Source of the DNA: an uncultured Clostridium sp.
Lineage (GTDB): Bacteria; Bacillota; Clostridia; Lachnospirales; Lachnospiraceae
DNA length: 40,058 bases
NCBI GenBank assembly: GCA_900543885.1
Contig: UQTA01000025.1
Coordinates: forward strand, 1-40,058
Direction: 5' to 3'
Below the pieces are notes generated by a model. The model saw only the letters and a program-made list of their open reading frames with translations. It had not been told where the DNA came from and did not search any database. Made by a program: the position numbers and the translations under genes. This document shows positions 16,134 through 24,547 of this stretch, in pieces (within the stretch, counting starts at the first letter, position 1; every line of letters starts with the position of its first letter).

Positions 16134-18227
16134 ATGAACGTATATGGTACTGAACAAATCCGCAACGTTGTATTACTTGGTCATGGAGGCGCAGGTAAGA
16201 CAACAGTTGCGGAGGCAATGGCTTTGATCACAGGTGTTACCAAGCGTATGGGTAAAGTTGCCGATGGAAACACCATTAGTGATTACGACAAAGAAGAGAT
16301 CAAAAGACAGTTTTCCATTTCCACCACACTGATTCCTCTGGAATACCAGGGAGAGAACGGACCAGTTAAGATCAACTTACTGGATACTCCCGGATTTTTT
16401 GACTTCGTAGGTGAAGTAGAAGAAGCGATCAGCGTTGCTGATGCGGCCATTATCGTTGTAAACTGTAAAGCAGGTATTGAGCCTGGTACAGAAAGAGCAT
16501 GGGAGATGTGCGAAAAGTACAATCTGCCAAGACTGATCTTCGTTACCAATATGGACGATGATCATGCCAGCTATCGTGAGCTGGTTGTAAAGCTGGAGAA
16601 AAAATTCGGAAGAAAGATCGCTCCTTTCCAGCTTCCAATCCGTGAAAATGAAAAATTCGTAGGTTTCGTCAACGTAGTAAAGATGGCAGGACGCCGCTTT
16701 ACAAACCTTAGCGATTATGTTGAGTGTGAGATCCCTGATTATGTTCAGAAAAACTTAACCATCGCCAGAGACGCTCTGATCGAGGCAGTTGCTGAAACCA
16801 GTGAAGAATATATGGAACGTTATTTCCTGGGAGAAGAATTTACACAGGAAGAGATTTCAGGTGCATTAAGAGCACATGTTATTGAAGGCGATATCGTACC
16901 TGTTATGATGGGTTCCGGAATCAACTGCCAGGGCTTTAAGGTTCTTCTTCAGGTCATTGACAAATACTTCCCGGCACCAAATCACTTTGAGTGTATCGGT
17001 GTAGACGTTTCTACAGGTGAGCGTTTCACCGCTAAATATAATGATGATGTATCTCTTTCTGCAAGAGTATTTAAGACCATCGTAGATCCGTTTATTGGAA
17101 AATATTCTCTGATGAAGATCTGTACAGGTACCTTAAAGGGTGATACTGTTGTATACAATGTAAACAAAGATGCAGAAGAGAAGATCGGTAAAGTTTATAT
17201 AATGCGCGGTAAGGAAGTCATTGAAGTTCCTGAGTTAAAAGCCGGTGATATCGGCGCAGTTGCAAAACTGACTGTAACCGGAACCGGTGATACCATGGCA
17301 GTTCGTACAGCACCGATCGTTTACCACAAACCACAGATCTCCACACCATATACATACATGGCTTATAAGGCAGCCAATAAGGGTGAGGATGACAAGGTTT
17401 CCACCGCATTAGCACGAATGATGGAAGAAGATCTGACCTTACAGGTTAAAAATGATCCTGAAAACCGTCAGTCTCTGATCTATGGTATTGGCGATCAGCA
17501 GTTAGATGTTGTGATCAGCAAGCTGCAGACCCGCTACAAAGTAGATGTAGTTCTGTCAAAGCCTAAATTTGCTTTCCGTGAGACCTTAAGAAAGAAAGTT
17601 AAAGTACAGGGCAAACATAAGAAACAGTCCGGCGGACATGGCCAGTATGGTGATGTTATCATGGAATTTGAGCCATCCGGCGATTTAGAGACACCATACA
17701 TCTTTGAAGAAAAGGTATTCGGCGGCTCCGTACCGAAGAACTACTTCCCGGCAGTTGAAAAGGGATTGCAGGAATGCGTTCTTAAGGGACCGCTGGCTGG
17801 ATATCCGGTTGTTGGCTTAAAAGCTACTCTGTTAGATGGTTCCTACCATCCGGTAGACTCTTCAGAAATGGCATTTAAGATGGCTACCATTCTGGCATTT
17901 AAGCAGGGCTTCATGGATGCAAATCCAGTACTCTTAGAGCCGATCGCTTCCTTAAAGGTTGTTGCGCCTGACCGCTTTACCGGCGATATCATGGGTGACT
18001 TAAACCGCAGAAGAGGACGCGTATTAGGTATGGAATCCGATCATCACGGCAAACAGGTCATCGAAGCAGACGTTCCAATGTCTGAACTGTTTGGCTACAA
18101 CACCGATCTTCGTTCCATGACCGGTGGTTTAGGAGACTACTCCTATGAATTCAGCCGCTACGAGCAGGCTCCTGGAGATGTACAGAAGCGCGAAGTAGAA
18201 GCAAGGGCTGCTGCGAAGGAAGAATAA
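16134..18227 (+). CDS. Elongation factor G-like translational GTPase (EF-G paralogue)
   Basis: A 697-aa protein with full EF-G length and domain order: G domain (1 to about 280), domain II, III, the beta-alpha-beta domain IV (KQSGGHGQYGDVIMEFEP) and the C-terminal domain V. G1 is GHGGAGKTT (16-24) and G3 is DTPGFFDF (84-91) where EF-G has DTPGHVDF. G4 is TNMD (138-141) where GTPases have NKxD. The missing G3 histidine matters, because it is the catalytic residue for GTP hydrolysis in EF-G. This fits the EF-G-like branch found next to true FusA in Clostridia, whose function is not established; it is unlikely to be the main EF-G, which is normally in the str operon. AGGAGGGAAG precedes the ATG. 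It is a single gene with strong translation signals and codon use like a highly expressed gene. Confidence 0.88.
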   Translation: MNVYGTEQIRNVVLLGHGGAGKTTVAEAMALITGVTKRMGKVADGNTISDYDKEEIKRQFSISTTLIPLEYQGENGPVKINLLDTPGFFDFVGEVEEAISVADAAIIVVNCKAGIEPGTERAWEMCEKYNLPRLIFVTNMDDDHASYRELVVKLEKKFGRKIAPFQLPIRENEKFVGFVNVVKMAGRRFTNLSDYVECEIPDYVQKNLTIARDALIEAVAETSEEYMERYFLGEEFTQEEISGALRAHVIEGDIVPVMMGSGINCQGFKVLLQVIDKYFPAPNHFECIGVDVSTGERFTAKYNDDVSLSARVFKTIVDPFIGKYSLMKICTGTLKGDTVVYNVNKDAEEKIGKVYIMRGKEVIEVPELKAGDIGAVAKLTVTGTGDTMAVRTAPIVYHKPQISTPYTYMAYKAANKGEDDKVSTALARMMEEDLTLQVKNDPENRQSLIYGIGDQQLDVVISKLQTRYKVDVVLSKPKFAFRETLRKKVKVQGKHKKQSGGHGQYGDVIMEFEPSGDLETPYIFEEKVFGGSVPKNYFPAVEKGLQECVLKGPLAGYPVVGLKATLLDGSYHPVDSSEMAFKMATILAFKQGFMDANPVLLEPIASLKVVAPDRFTGDIMGDLNRRRGRVLGMESDHHGKQVIEADVPMSELFGYNTDLRSMTGGLGDYSYEFSRYEQAPGDVQKREVEARAAAKEE

Positions 18228-18231
18228 TTAA

Positions 18232-18275
18232 AGTTACAGTTCATCAAAATCAGATATGATGGCTGAACTGTAACT
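18232..18275 (+). other. Stem-loop after the EF-G-like gene
   Basis: AGTTACAGTTCA and TGAACTGTAACT form a perfect 12-bp stem with a 20-nt loop, starting 4 nt after the stop codon. No T run follows, so it may be an mRNA 3' stabiliser rather than a terminator. Confidence 0.6.
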
Positions 18276-18320
18276 GATCCAAGAAAGATCTGTTTAAGGA
18301 AAAAGCAGATAATATATGTG

Positions 18321-18382
18321 AAATCCCGCTTTCTGGAATTTCTGAAGAGTGAATCTTTGGAAGCAGAAAGTGGGATTTTTTT
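18321..18382 (+). terminator. Rho-independent terminator
   Basis: AAATCCCGCTTTCT and AGAAAGTGGGATTT pair (one G-U) around a 30-nt region, followed by a T run. It ends the EF-G-like transcript. Confidence 0.8.
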
Positions 18383-18437
18383 GATTGTCACACGTTAAAG
18401 CGATACAATACAACAGCAAAAATCCCCTTCTTATACC

Positions 18438-18466
18438 TTGCGTCACAACTAAAAAGCTGTTATAAT
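18438..18466 (+). promoter_or_regulatory. Promoter of the acn-gltA-icd operon
   Basis: TTGCGT (18438-18443) and a perfect TATAAT (18461-18466) are separated by 17 nt. The transcript would have a leader of about 120 nt. Confidence 0.75.
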
Positions 18467-18497
18467 TACAATGTATAGACTGGACAAATCAAAATAA

Positions 18498-18518
18498 TTG
18501 GTTTATAGTAAGAACCAA
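18498..18518 (+). promoter_or_regulatory. Inverted repeat in the acn leader, possible operator
   Basis: TTGGTT-N9-AACCAA is a perfect 6-bp inverted repeat placed about 25 nt downstream of the likely transcription start. Its position suits a repressor site; the LysR regulator encoded after icd is a candidate but not shown to bind. Confidence 0.4.
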
Positions 18519-18592
18519 CGATAAAAAGAGCCATAAAGAAGGCAGATGAGAATGACAAAGCCCCTTTGTGAGCGGAAATCAGGAGGTAAAAA

Positions 18593-20905
18593 ATGGTATC
18601 ATTATATGATGGTGGTATTTATCTTGTAAATGGAAAAGAAATCGTTCCGGAACAGGAAAGCGCGAAGGTAGAGGCCCTTACAGGAAAAAAAGCAGATAAA
18701 GAAGCCGCTAAAAAGGGAACCATTGCCTATTCCATTTTAAGCGCCCATAATACAGCAGACAACATGGAACATTTAAAGCTCCGTTTTGACAGCATGACAT
18801 CTCATGATATTACATTTGTAGGGATTGTCCAGACAGCTAAGGCATCCGGTATGGAAAAGTTCCCGATCCCCTATGTCCTGACTAACTGCCACAATACACT
18901 TTGTGCAGTAGGCGGAACCATCAATGAAGATGATCACATGTTTGGCCTTTCTGCAGCAAAGAAATACGGCGGCATCTATGTTCCGCCTCATATTGCAGTC
19001 ATCCACCAGTATATGAGAGAAATGATGGCAGGCTGCGGAAAGATGATCCTTGGATCTGACAGCCATACCCGTTATGGTGCATTAGGAACAATGGCTATTG
19101 GCGAAGGCGGCGGGGAGCTGGTAAAACAGCTGCTTCGTGATACATATGATGTAGCTTATCCGGGAGTTATTGCAGTTTACTTAGATGGATGTCCAAAACC
19201 GGGTACCGGCCCTCAGGATATTGCTCTGGCGATCATCCGCGCGGTATTTAAAAATGGCTATGTAAAGAATAGAGTAATGGAATTTGTTGGTCCTGGTGTT
19301 GCTTCTATGACTACGGATTACAGAAACGGCGTAGACGTAATGACCACAGAGACTACCTGTTTAACATCTATCTGGAGAACAGATGAGGATACCAGAAAAT
19401 ACCTGGCAGAGCATCACAGAGAAGAAGATTACAAGAAACTGGATCCTGCAGATGTAGCTTACTATGATGGCTGTGTATATGTGGATTTAAGCACAGTAAA
19501 ACCAATGATCGCTCTTCCGTTCCATCCAAGCAATGCCTTTGAAATTGATGAATTAAAGGCAAATATGAAGGATATCCTTCATATGGTAGAGAAAGAGGCT
19601 GAAAAAGTATCAGGAGGAAAAGCACATTTTACACTTCTTGATAAAATAGCTGGAAATGACCTGATGGTACAGCAGGGAATCATCGCAGGCTGTGCAGGCG
19701 GAAATTATACCAATGTGATCGAAGCGGCTCATGCATTAAAAGGAAAGAACTGCGGCTGTGATGAATTTTCACTGGCTGTCTATCCTTCTTCCCAGCCGGT
19801 ATTCTCAGACCTGGTAAAGAAAGGTGCTATTTCAGACCTGATGGATGCAGGAGCCATTATCCGCACTGCTTTCTGCGGACCTTGCTTTGGAGCAGGTGAT
19901 ACACCTTGCAACAATGGTTTAAGTATCCGTCATACCACCAGAAACTTCCCTAACCGTGAAGGAAGCAAACCGGGAAATGGACAGATGGCAGCCGTAGCAT
20001 TAATGGATGCACGTTCTATTGCAGCAACTGCAGCAAACGGCGGAAAACTTACTTCTGCATGGGAGTTAGATTGCTGGAATGATATTCCGGAATATAACTT
20101 TGATGATAAGTCTTATAAGAACCGTGTATACCAGGGATTTGGAAAAGCAGAAGAGGAGAAATCCCTTGTATATGGTCCAAATATTAAAGACTGGCCGGAA
20201 ATGAGCCCATTAACTGACAATATCCTCTTAAAGGTCTGCTCCAAGATCATGGACCCGGTAACTACTACCGACGAACTGATCCCGTCTGGTGAGACTTCTT
20301 CCTACCGCTCCAATCCACTGGGACTGGCAGAGTTTACCTTATCCAGAAGAGATCCGGAGTATGTAGGACGTACAAAAGAAGTAGATAAATTAGAAAAAGC
20401 AAGAGTAGCTGATGGGGAAGAAAAAGAACTGGCATTAGAGCCGGATCTTGCAAATGTATTTGCAGCCATCCGGACTATTTCCGGCAATGAAAATGTTTCT
20501 GTCAAGGATACAGAAGTAGGCAGTATGGTCTACGCAGTAAAGCCTGGTGATGGTTCAGCAAGAGAACAGGCAGCCAGCTGCCAGAGAGTGATCGGCGGAC
20601 TTGCTAATATCTGTAAAGAATATGCTACAAAGAGATATCGTTCCAATGTTATGAACTGGGGCATGCTGCCATTCCAGATGGAAGCAGAACCAGACTTTGA
20701 AGTAGGCGATTATATCTATGTTCCAGGTGTTAGAAAAGCGCTGGATGGAGATTTAAGTTCCATTAAGGCATATGTTCTTGGAAACGGAAAGGACGCAAAG
20801 GCAGAAATAAAAGAATTAGACCTGTATATTGCAGATATGACGCCGGAAGAGAGAGCTATTGTGAAGGCTGGATGCCTTATTAATTATAACAGAAACAGAC
20901 ATTAA
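18593..20905 (+). CDS. acnA: Aconitate hydratase (hydratase, 4Fe-4S)
   Basis: Interconverts citrate and isocitrate through cis-aconitate using a 4Fe-4S cluster. It is 770 aa with the aconitase-superfamily swivel domain in the C-terminal third. Seen in sequence: GSDSHTRYGALGTMAIGEGGGE near residue 155, a classic aconitase substrate/cluster block; CGPCFGAGDTPCNNG with Cys428 and Cys431 as two cluster ligands; and RNFPNREG, the counterpart of the SxRNFxGR arginine motif. Length and motifs match the 'hydratase' aconitase type common in Clostridia rather than the E. coli AcnA or AcnB forms. AGGAGG precedes the ATG. Together with citrate synthase and isocitrate dehydrogenase directly downstream it makes 2-oxoglutarate for glutamate. 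The symbol is used for function, not for orthology to E. coli acnA. Confidence 0.9.
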   Translation: MVSLYDGGIYLVNGKEIVPEQESAKVEALTGKKADKEAAKKGTIAYSILSAHNTADNMEHLKLRFDSMTSHDITFVGIVQTAKASGMEKFPIPYVLTNCHNTLCAVGGTINEDDHMFGLSAAKKYGGIYVPPHIAVIHQYMREMMAGCGKMILGSDSHTRYGALGTMAIGEGGGELVKQLLRDTYDVAYPGVIAVYLDGCPKPGTGPQDIALAIIRAVFKNGYVKNRVMEFVGPGVASMTTDYRNGVDVMTTETTCLTSIWRTDEDTRKYLAEHHREEDYKKLDPADVAYYDGCVYVDLSTVKPMIALPFHPSNAFEIDELKANMKDILHMVEKEAEKVSGGKAHFTLLDKIAGNDLMVQQGIIAGCAGGNYTNVIEAAHALKGKNCGCDEFSLAVYPSSQPVFSDLVKKGAISDLMDAGAIIRTAFCGPCFGAGDTPCNNGLSIRHTTRNFPNREGSKPGNGQMAAVALMDARSIAATAANGGKLTSAWELDCWNDIPEYNFDDKSYKNRVYQGFGKAEEEKSLVYGPNIKDWPEMSPLTDNILLKVCSKIMDPVTTTDELIPSGETSSYRSNPLGLAEFTLSRRDPEYVGRTKEVDKLEKARVADGEEKELALEPDLANVFAAIRTISGNENVSVKDTEVGSMVYAVKPGDGSAREQAASCQRVIGGLANICKEYATKRYRSNVMNWGMLPFQMEAEPDFEVGDYIYVPGVRKALDGDLSSIKAYVLGNGKDAKAEIKELDLYIADMTPEERAIVKAGCLINYNRNRH

Positions 20906-20970
20906 GAATATTACGTTCACTGGCGAAAGCCAAAGAAGCTAAAAGACTACGCCGGAGAGGAGAACAGATT

Positions 20971-22311
20971 ATGAAAGATAGTTATCTTGCACAGTTTTAT
21001 GGAAAATCTCAGAATTACACGGATATTCCTAATAAATGGTATAAAGAATACAATGTAAAAAAAGGTCTTAGAAATGAAGACGGCACCGGCGTAAGAGTAG
21101 GTCTTACCCGTGTGGCAGACGTTGTAGGATATGAAGAGACTGCAGAAGGCGGGATCCGGGCTATTCCAGGAAAGCTTTACTACAGAGGCTACGATGTGGA
21201 AGACCTGGTAAAAGGCAAAAAGGACAGCCATTTCGGCTATGAGGAAGTGTGCTTCCTTCTTCTCTTTGGCTATCTGCCAAAGAAAGCAGAACTGGAACAT
21301 TTCCGGGCTATTTTAACAGACTGCTACGAGATCCCAGATGAATTTGTGGAAATGAACCTGCTTCGTATGCCGGGCAAAAACCTGATGAACAAGCTTCAGG
21401 ATGCAGTTCTTACTTTATACAATTATGATGATGATCCGGATAACATTGATGTATATGAAACTCTGGTAAAGGGCATTAACCTGATGGCAAAGCTTCCATC
21501 CATTGCCTGCTATGCATATCAGAGCAAGGTACATTATTACAACAGGGACAGCTTATTTATCCACTATGCAAACCCGAATTATTCTATTGCAGAAAATTTC
21601 CTTAGTTTATTGAGAAAAGACCAGAAATTCTCTGATAAAGAGGCGAGATTGTTAGATACGATCATGATCCTTCATGCAGATCACGGCGGCGGCAATAACT
21701 CTACATTTACCAATGTAGTGATCGCTTCTACAGGCACAGATATTTATTCTACTGTTTCCGGAAGTATTGGTTCTATGAAGGGACCAAGACACGGCGGTGC
21801 TAACATCAAGGTTGCGGAAATGATGGATGCGGTTTTAGAGGAAACAGGCGGATATACAGCAGATGATAAAAAGATAAAGTCAGCAGTAAACAAACTGATG
21901 GACGGGGAATTATATGACCGTACCGGCCTTGTATATGGCTTTGGCCACGCTGTTTATACCATTTCCGACCCACGTGCAGAAATGTTAAGAGCCCGCTGCC
22001 TGGAAGTGGCGAAAGAAAAGAAGATGATGACGGAATTTGATTTCCGTCAGAGGTTTGAACGGATTGCGTTAGAGACTATGAAAGAGCGCAAGGGAGTTGC
22101 ACTTCCTACTAATGTAGATTATTACAGCGGTTTTGCTTATGAAATGTTGGGAATCCCGAGAGATCTGTATACCCCATTATTTGTGTGCAGCCGTATGGTT
22201 GGCTGGGTTGCCCACAATATTGAAAATAAGCTTTATGATGGAAGAATCATGCGTCCTGCTACGAAGTATGTAGGCGATAATAAAGAATATACGGCAATGG
22301 AGGAGAGATAG
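20971..22311 (+). CDS. gltA: Citrate synthase
   Basis: Condenses oxaloacetate and acetyl-CoA to citrate. It is 446 aa, a size typical of type I dimeric clostridial enzymes. Catalytic residues are visible: LHADHGGG (His235/His238), GFGHAVY (His326) and VDYYSG (Asp383). The CoA region GSMKGPRHGGANIKVAEMM precedes His326. GGAGAGGAG lies before the ATG, 65 nt after the aconitase stop. Its last codons hold the RBS of icd, so the two are coupled. With aconitase and icd it forms the oxidative half-branch of the TCA cycle. The N-terminus up to RVGLTRVADV is longer than in E. coli, as is common in this group. Confidence 0.95.
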   Translation: MKDSYLAQFYGKSQNYTDIPNKWYKEYNVKKGLRNEDGTGVRVGLTRVADVVGYEETAEGGIRAIPGKLYYRGYDVEDLVKGKKDSHFGYEEVCFLLLFGYLPKKAELEHFRAILTDCYEIPDEFVEMNLLRMPGKNLMNKLQDAVLTLYNYDDDPDNIDVYETLVKGINLMAKLPSIACYAYQSKVHYYNRDSLFIHYANPNYSIAENFLSLLRKDQKFSDKEARLLDTIMILHADHGGGNNSTFTNVVIASTGTDIYSTVSGSIGSMKGPRHGGANIKVAEMMDAVLEETGGYTADDKKIKSAVNKLMDGELYDRTGLVYGFGHAVYTISDPRAEMLRARCLEVAKEKKMMTEFDFRQRFERIALETMKERKGVALPTNVDYYSGFAYEMLGIPRDLYTPLFVCSRMVGWVAHNIENKLYDGRIMRPATKYVGDNKEYTAMEER

Positions 22312-22313
22312 AG

Positions 22314-23312
22314 ATGGCAGATACAATTACAGTATTTAAAGGCGATGGAATCGGACCAGAGATCACAGACAGTGTTTTAAGAATTTTAGACGCAGCAGGT
22401 GCTGATCTGAATTATGAAGTGTTTAATGTAGGTGCTGCAGAATACGAAGCACATGGTGAGCTGATCCCGAAAGAGGGCTATGCTTCCATGGAAAAGACCC
22501 ACATTTTATTAAAGTCCCCTATTACAACTCCTTTAGGAAAGGGCTTCCGTTCTTTAAATGTTACTTTAAGAAAGAAGTATGATCTTTACGCAAATATACG
22601 TCCGGCAAAGACCAACTCTGCTGTAAAGACTGCATTTGAAAATGTAGATATCGTTATCTTCCGTGAAAATACAGAAGATCTGTATGCGGGTGTAGAAGAG
22701 ATGATCGATAAAGATACGGTTCACTCTATTAAGATCATTACCAGAAAATGCTGTGAACGTATCATCCGTGCAGCCTTTGACTACGCAGTAAGCCATGGCC
22801 GCAAAAAAGTAACCTGTGTTCATAAGGCAAATATCATGAAGATGGCAGACGGCATGTTCCGTGATATTTTCTATGATATCAGCAAGGAATATCCAGACAT
22901 TGAGGCAGATGATAAGATCGTAGATAATGTAGCAATGCAGCTGGTGATGCATCCACAGAAATTTGATATTATCGTAACAGAAAACCTGTATGGTGATGTT
23001 TTATCTGATCTGGTCAGCGGCCTTATCGGAGGTCTGGGACTTCTTCCATCCAGCAATCTGGGTAAAGATTTCGCCATGTTCGAGGCAGTTCATGGCAGTG
23101 CACCTGATATTGCAGGACAGGGAATTGCAAACCCAACTGCATTCTTATGGTCTGCATGTATGCTGTTAGAGCATATTGGAAAGCAAGACGTTGCTGCCAG
23201 GATCCGCAAGGCAGTAGATCGGGTGCTGGAGGACGGAAGTGTTCTTACACCAGATATCGGCGGAACTGCTACAACCATTGAATATGAGAAGGCTATTATT
23301 GCACATCTGTAA
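22314..23312 (+). CDS. icd: Isocitrate dehydrogenase, NAD-dependent type
   Basis: Oxidatively decarboxylates isocitrate to 2-oxoglutarate. At 332 aa it is of the short beta-decarboxylating dehydrogenase form. FKGDGIGPEI opens the protein, the substrate loop is LNVTLRKKYDLYANIRP, and RENTEDLYAGVE marks it as isocitrate rather than isopropylmalate dehydrogenase. The cofactor loop reads HGSAPDIAGQGIANP. Asp265 and Ile266 stand where NADP enzymes have Lys and Tyr, which indicates NAD+ use. It starts 2 nt after the citrate synthase stop and is followed by a strong terminator, closing the operon. NAD+ use is inferred from the well-known specificity positions. Confidence 0.95.
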   Translation: MADTITVFKGDGIGPEITDSVLRILDAAGADLNYEVFNVGAAEYEAHGELIPKEGYASMEKTHILLKSPITTPLGKGFRSLNVTLRKKYDLYANIRPAKTNSAVKTAFENVDIVIFRENTEDLYAGVEEMIDKDTVHSIKIITRKCCERIIRAAFDYAVSHGRKKVTCVHKANIMKMADGMFRDIFYDISKEYPDIEADDKIVDNVAMQLVMHPQKFDIIVTENLYGDVLSDLVSGLIGGLGLLPSSNLGKDFAMFEAVHGSAPDIAGQGIANPTAFLWSACMLLEHIGKQDVAARIRKAVDRVLEDGSVLTPDIGGTATTIEYEKAIIAHL

Positions 23313-23340
23313 ACAGAAGCGGTGTGTTGCCTTTTTAGGA

Positions 23341-23372
23341 TTTTCCCCCTGCAAACACAGGGGGATTTTTTT
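23341..23372 (+). terminator. Rho-independent terminator after icd
   Basis: CCCCCTG (23345-23351) and CAGGGGG (23358-23364) form a GC-only-rich 7-bp stem extended by AT pairs and followed by seven T. It closes the acn-gltA-icd operon. Confidence 0.92.
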
Positions 23373-23432
23373 GCTTACAGGAAAGATCATTTATGGTGCC
23401 AGTTGAATAAAAAATGAGCCGGTGAAGATTTT

Positions 23433-24341
23433 TTATGTAAAATCCCGGACAATTTTGATATATTCCTGTGCATGATAAGACAGATAACTTCCTTTCCTGA
23501 AGGCTGCAACAAAATCTACAGTTGTATTTGGGGTTCCTACAGAAAAAAGAACAGGTTTTTTCTTGAAAGGAATATGTTTTAAATGGGTTTCCGTTACAAA
23601 GCAGGCTCCGTATCCCTGGGAGGCAAGCTCTGCAGCAGCAGGAATATTGCTGGTCTGAAGGCATATTTTCGGGAGGATATGACAGGATTTAAATAATTGA
23701 TCCACTGTCTGCCGGGTTCTTTGATCAGGTGGCTGCAGGATAAAAGGCTCATTTTCTAAAAGCGTCAGTTCAAGCCAGGGATATTTGCAGCCTTCTTTTT
23801 TTAGACCTTTATCTTTTAAAGGATGGTCATTGCCAAGAACGAGAACAACTTCTTCATGGCTGATGATCTGATAGTCAATATCCGGGCTTTTTACTGGCAG
23901 GTTAAAAAATGCAAGGTCAGCGTCTCCTTTTAAAAGCATTCCTTCTAAAAGACTGGAATGTGCTTCCCGGATCTCCAGGTGTACATTAGGGTACAGACTA
24001 CGGAAAATAGGAAGTGTACAGGGAAGCATATAGGTTCCACGCATGGTTGGAAAAGCGATTTTTAAAAGACCGGCATTTTGTCGTATAATATCTCCCATTT
24101 CCTGGTCTAATTCTTTCTTTAAATTCAATATTTCAGTTGCTTTTGCCACATAACGTTCTCCGGCATATGTTAAAACAAAGCGGTTCCCTAATTTTTTAAA
24201 TAATTTCTGCCCCATTTCCCGTTCAAGATTTTGAAGGAATTTGGTAAGAGTCGGCTGAGTCACATAAAGCATATCAGCAGCTTTTGTAATATTCTGTGTT
24301 TTGGCAATGGCTATTATATAGGACAGATCTTTAAAATCCAT
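23433..24341 (-). CDS. LysR family transcriptional regulator
   Basis: A 302-aa LysR-type regulator. Residues 1-60 form the winged helix-turn-helix (MDFKDLSYIIAIAKTQNITK, then ADMLYVTQPTLTKFLQNLER). The rest is the effector-binding domain with two periplasmic-binding-like lobes (from LLKIAFPTMRGTYMLPCTLP). It sits convergently to the acn-gltA-icd operon and divergently from the PrpF-family gene, with a 206-nt shared intergenic region. LysR proteins usually regulate a divergent neighbour, so prpF is the first candidate target. By analogy with CcpC, a LysR that senses citrate and controls citrate synthase and aconitase, the TCA operon is a second candidate. Neither is shown by sequence. The RBS is AAAGGA before the ATG at 24341. 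Confidence 0.93.
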   Translation of the reverse strand: MDFKDLSYIIAIAKTQNITKAADMLYVTQPTLTKFLQNLEREMGQKLFKKLGNRFVLTYAGERYVAKATEILNLKKELDQEMGDIIRQNAGLLKIAFPTMRGTYMLPCTLPIFRSLYPNVHLEIREAHSSLLEGMLLKGDADLAFFNLPVKSPDIDYQIISHEEVVLVLGNDHPLKDKGLKKEGCKYPWLELTLLENEPFILQPPDQRTRQTVDQLFKSCHILPKICLQTSNIPAAAELASQGYGACFVTETHLKHIPFKKKPVLFSVGTPNTTVDFVAAFRKGSYLSYHAQEYIKIVRDFT

Positions 24342-24547
24342 ATGATACCTGTTCCTTTCTGTGTTGTCTGGTTTTTCTTACTTTTTTATCATACCAAAAA
24401 CTATTGATAAAAGGAATAAATTTAATGAAAATAATGAATTTCTATTCTGTATCATGCTGTGCTATGATGAAAACATCAAAGGGTACGGTACCAGAAATAG
24501 CAGTAAGGCCAGCTGTTTAATATTACTGGGTATAAGGAGATTGAACG
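24342..24547. promoter_or_regulatory. Divergent LysR/prpF regulatory region
   Basis: A 206-nt AT-rich intergenic region between divergent start codons. For prpF a -10-like TATGAT is at 24463-24468 without a convincing -35, which is common for activator-dependent genes. LysR-type T-N11-A sites are plausible in the AT-rich centre but no single site stands out. Confidence 0.4.
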
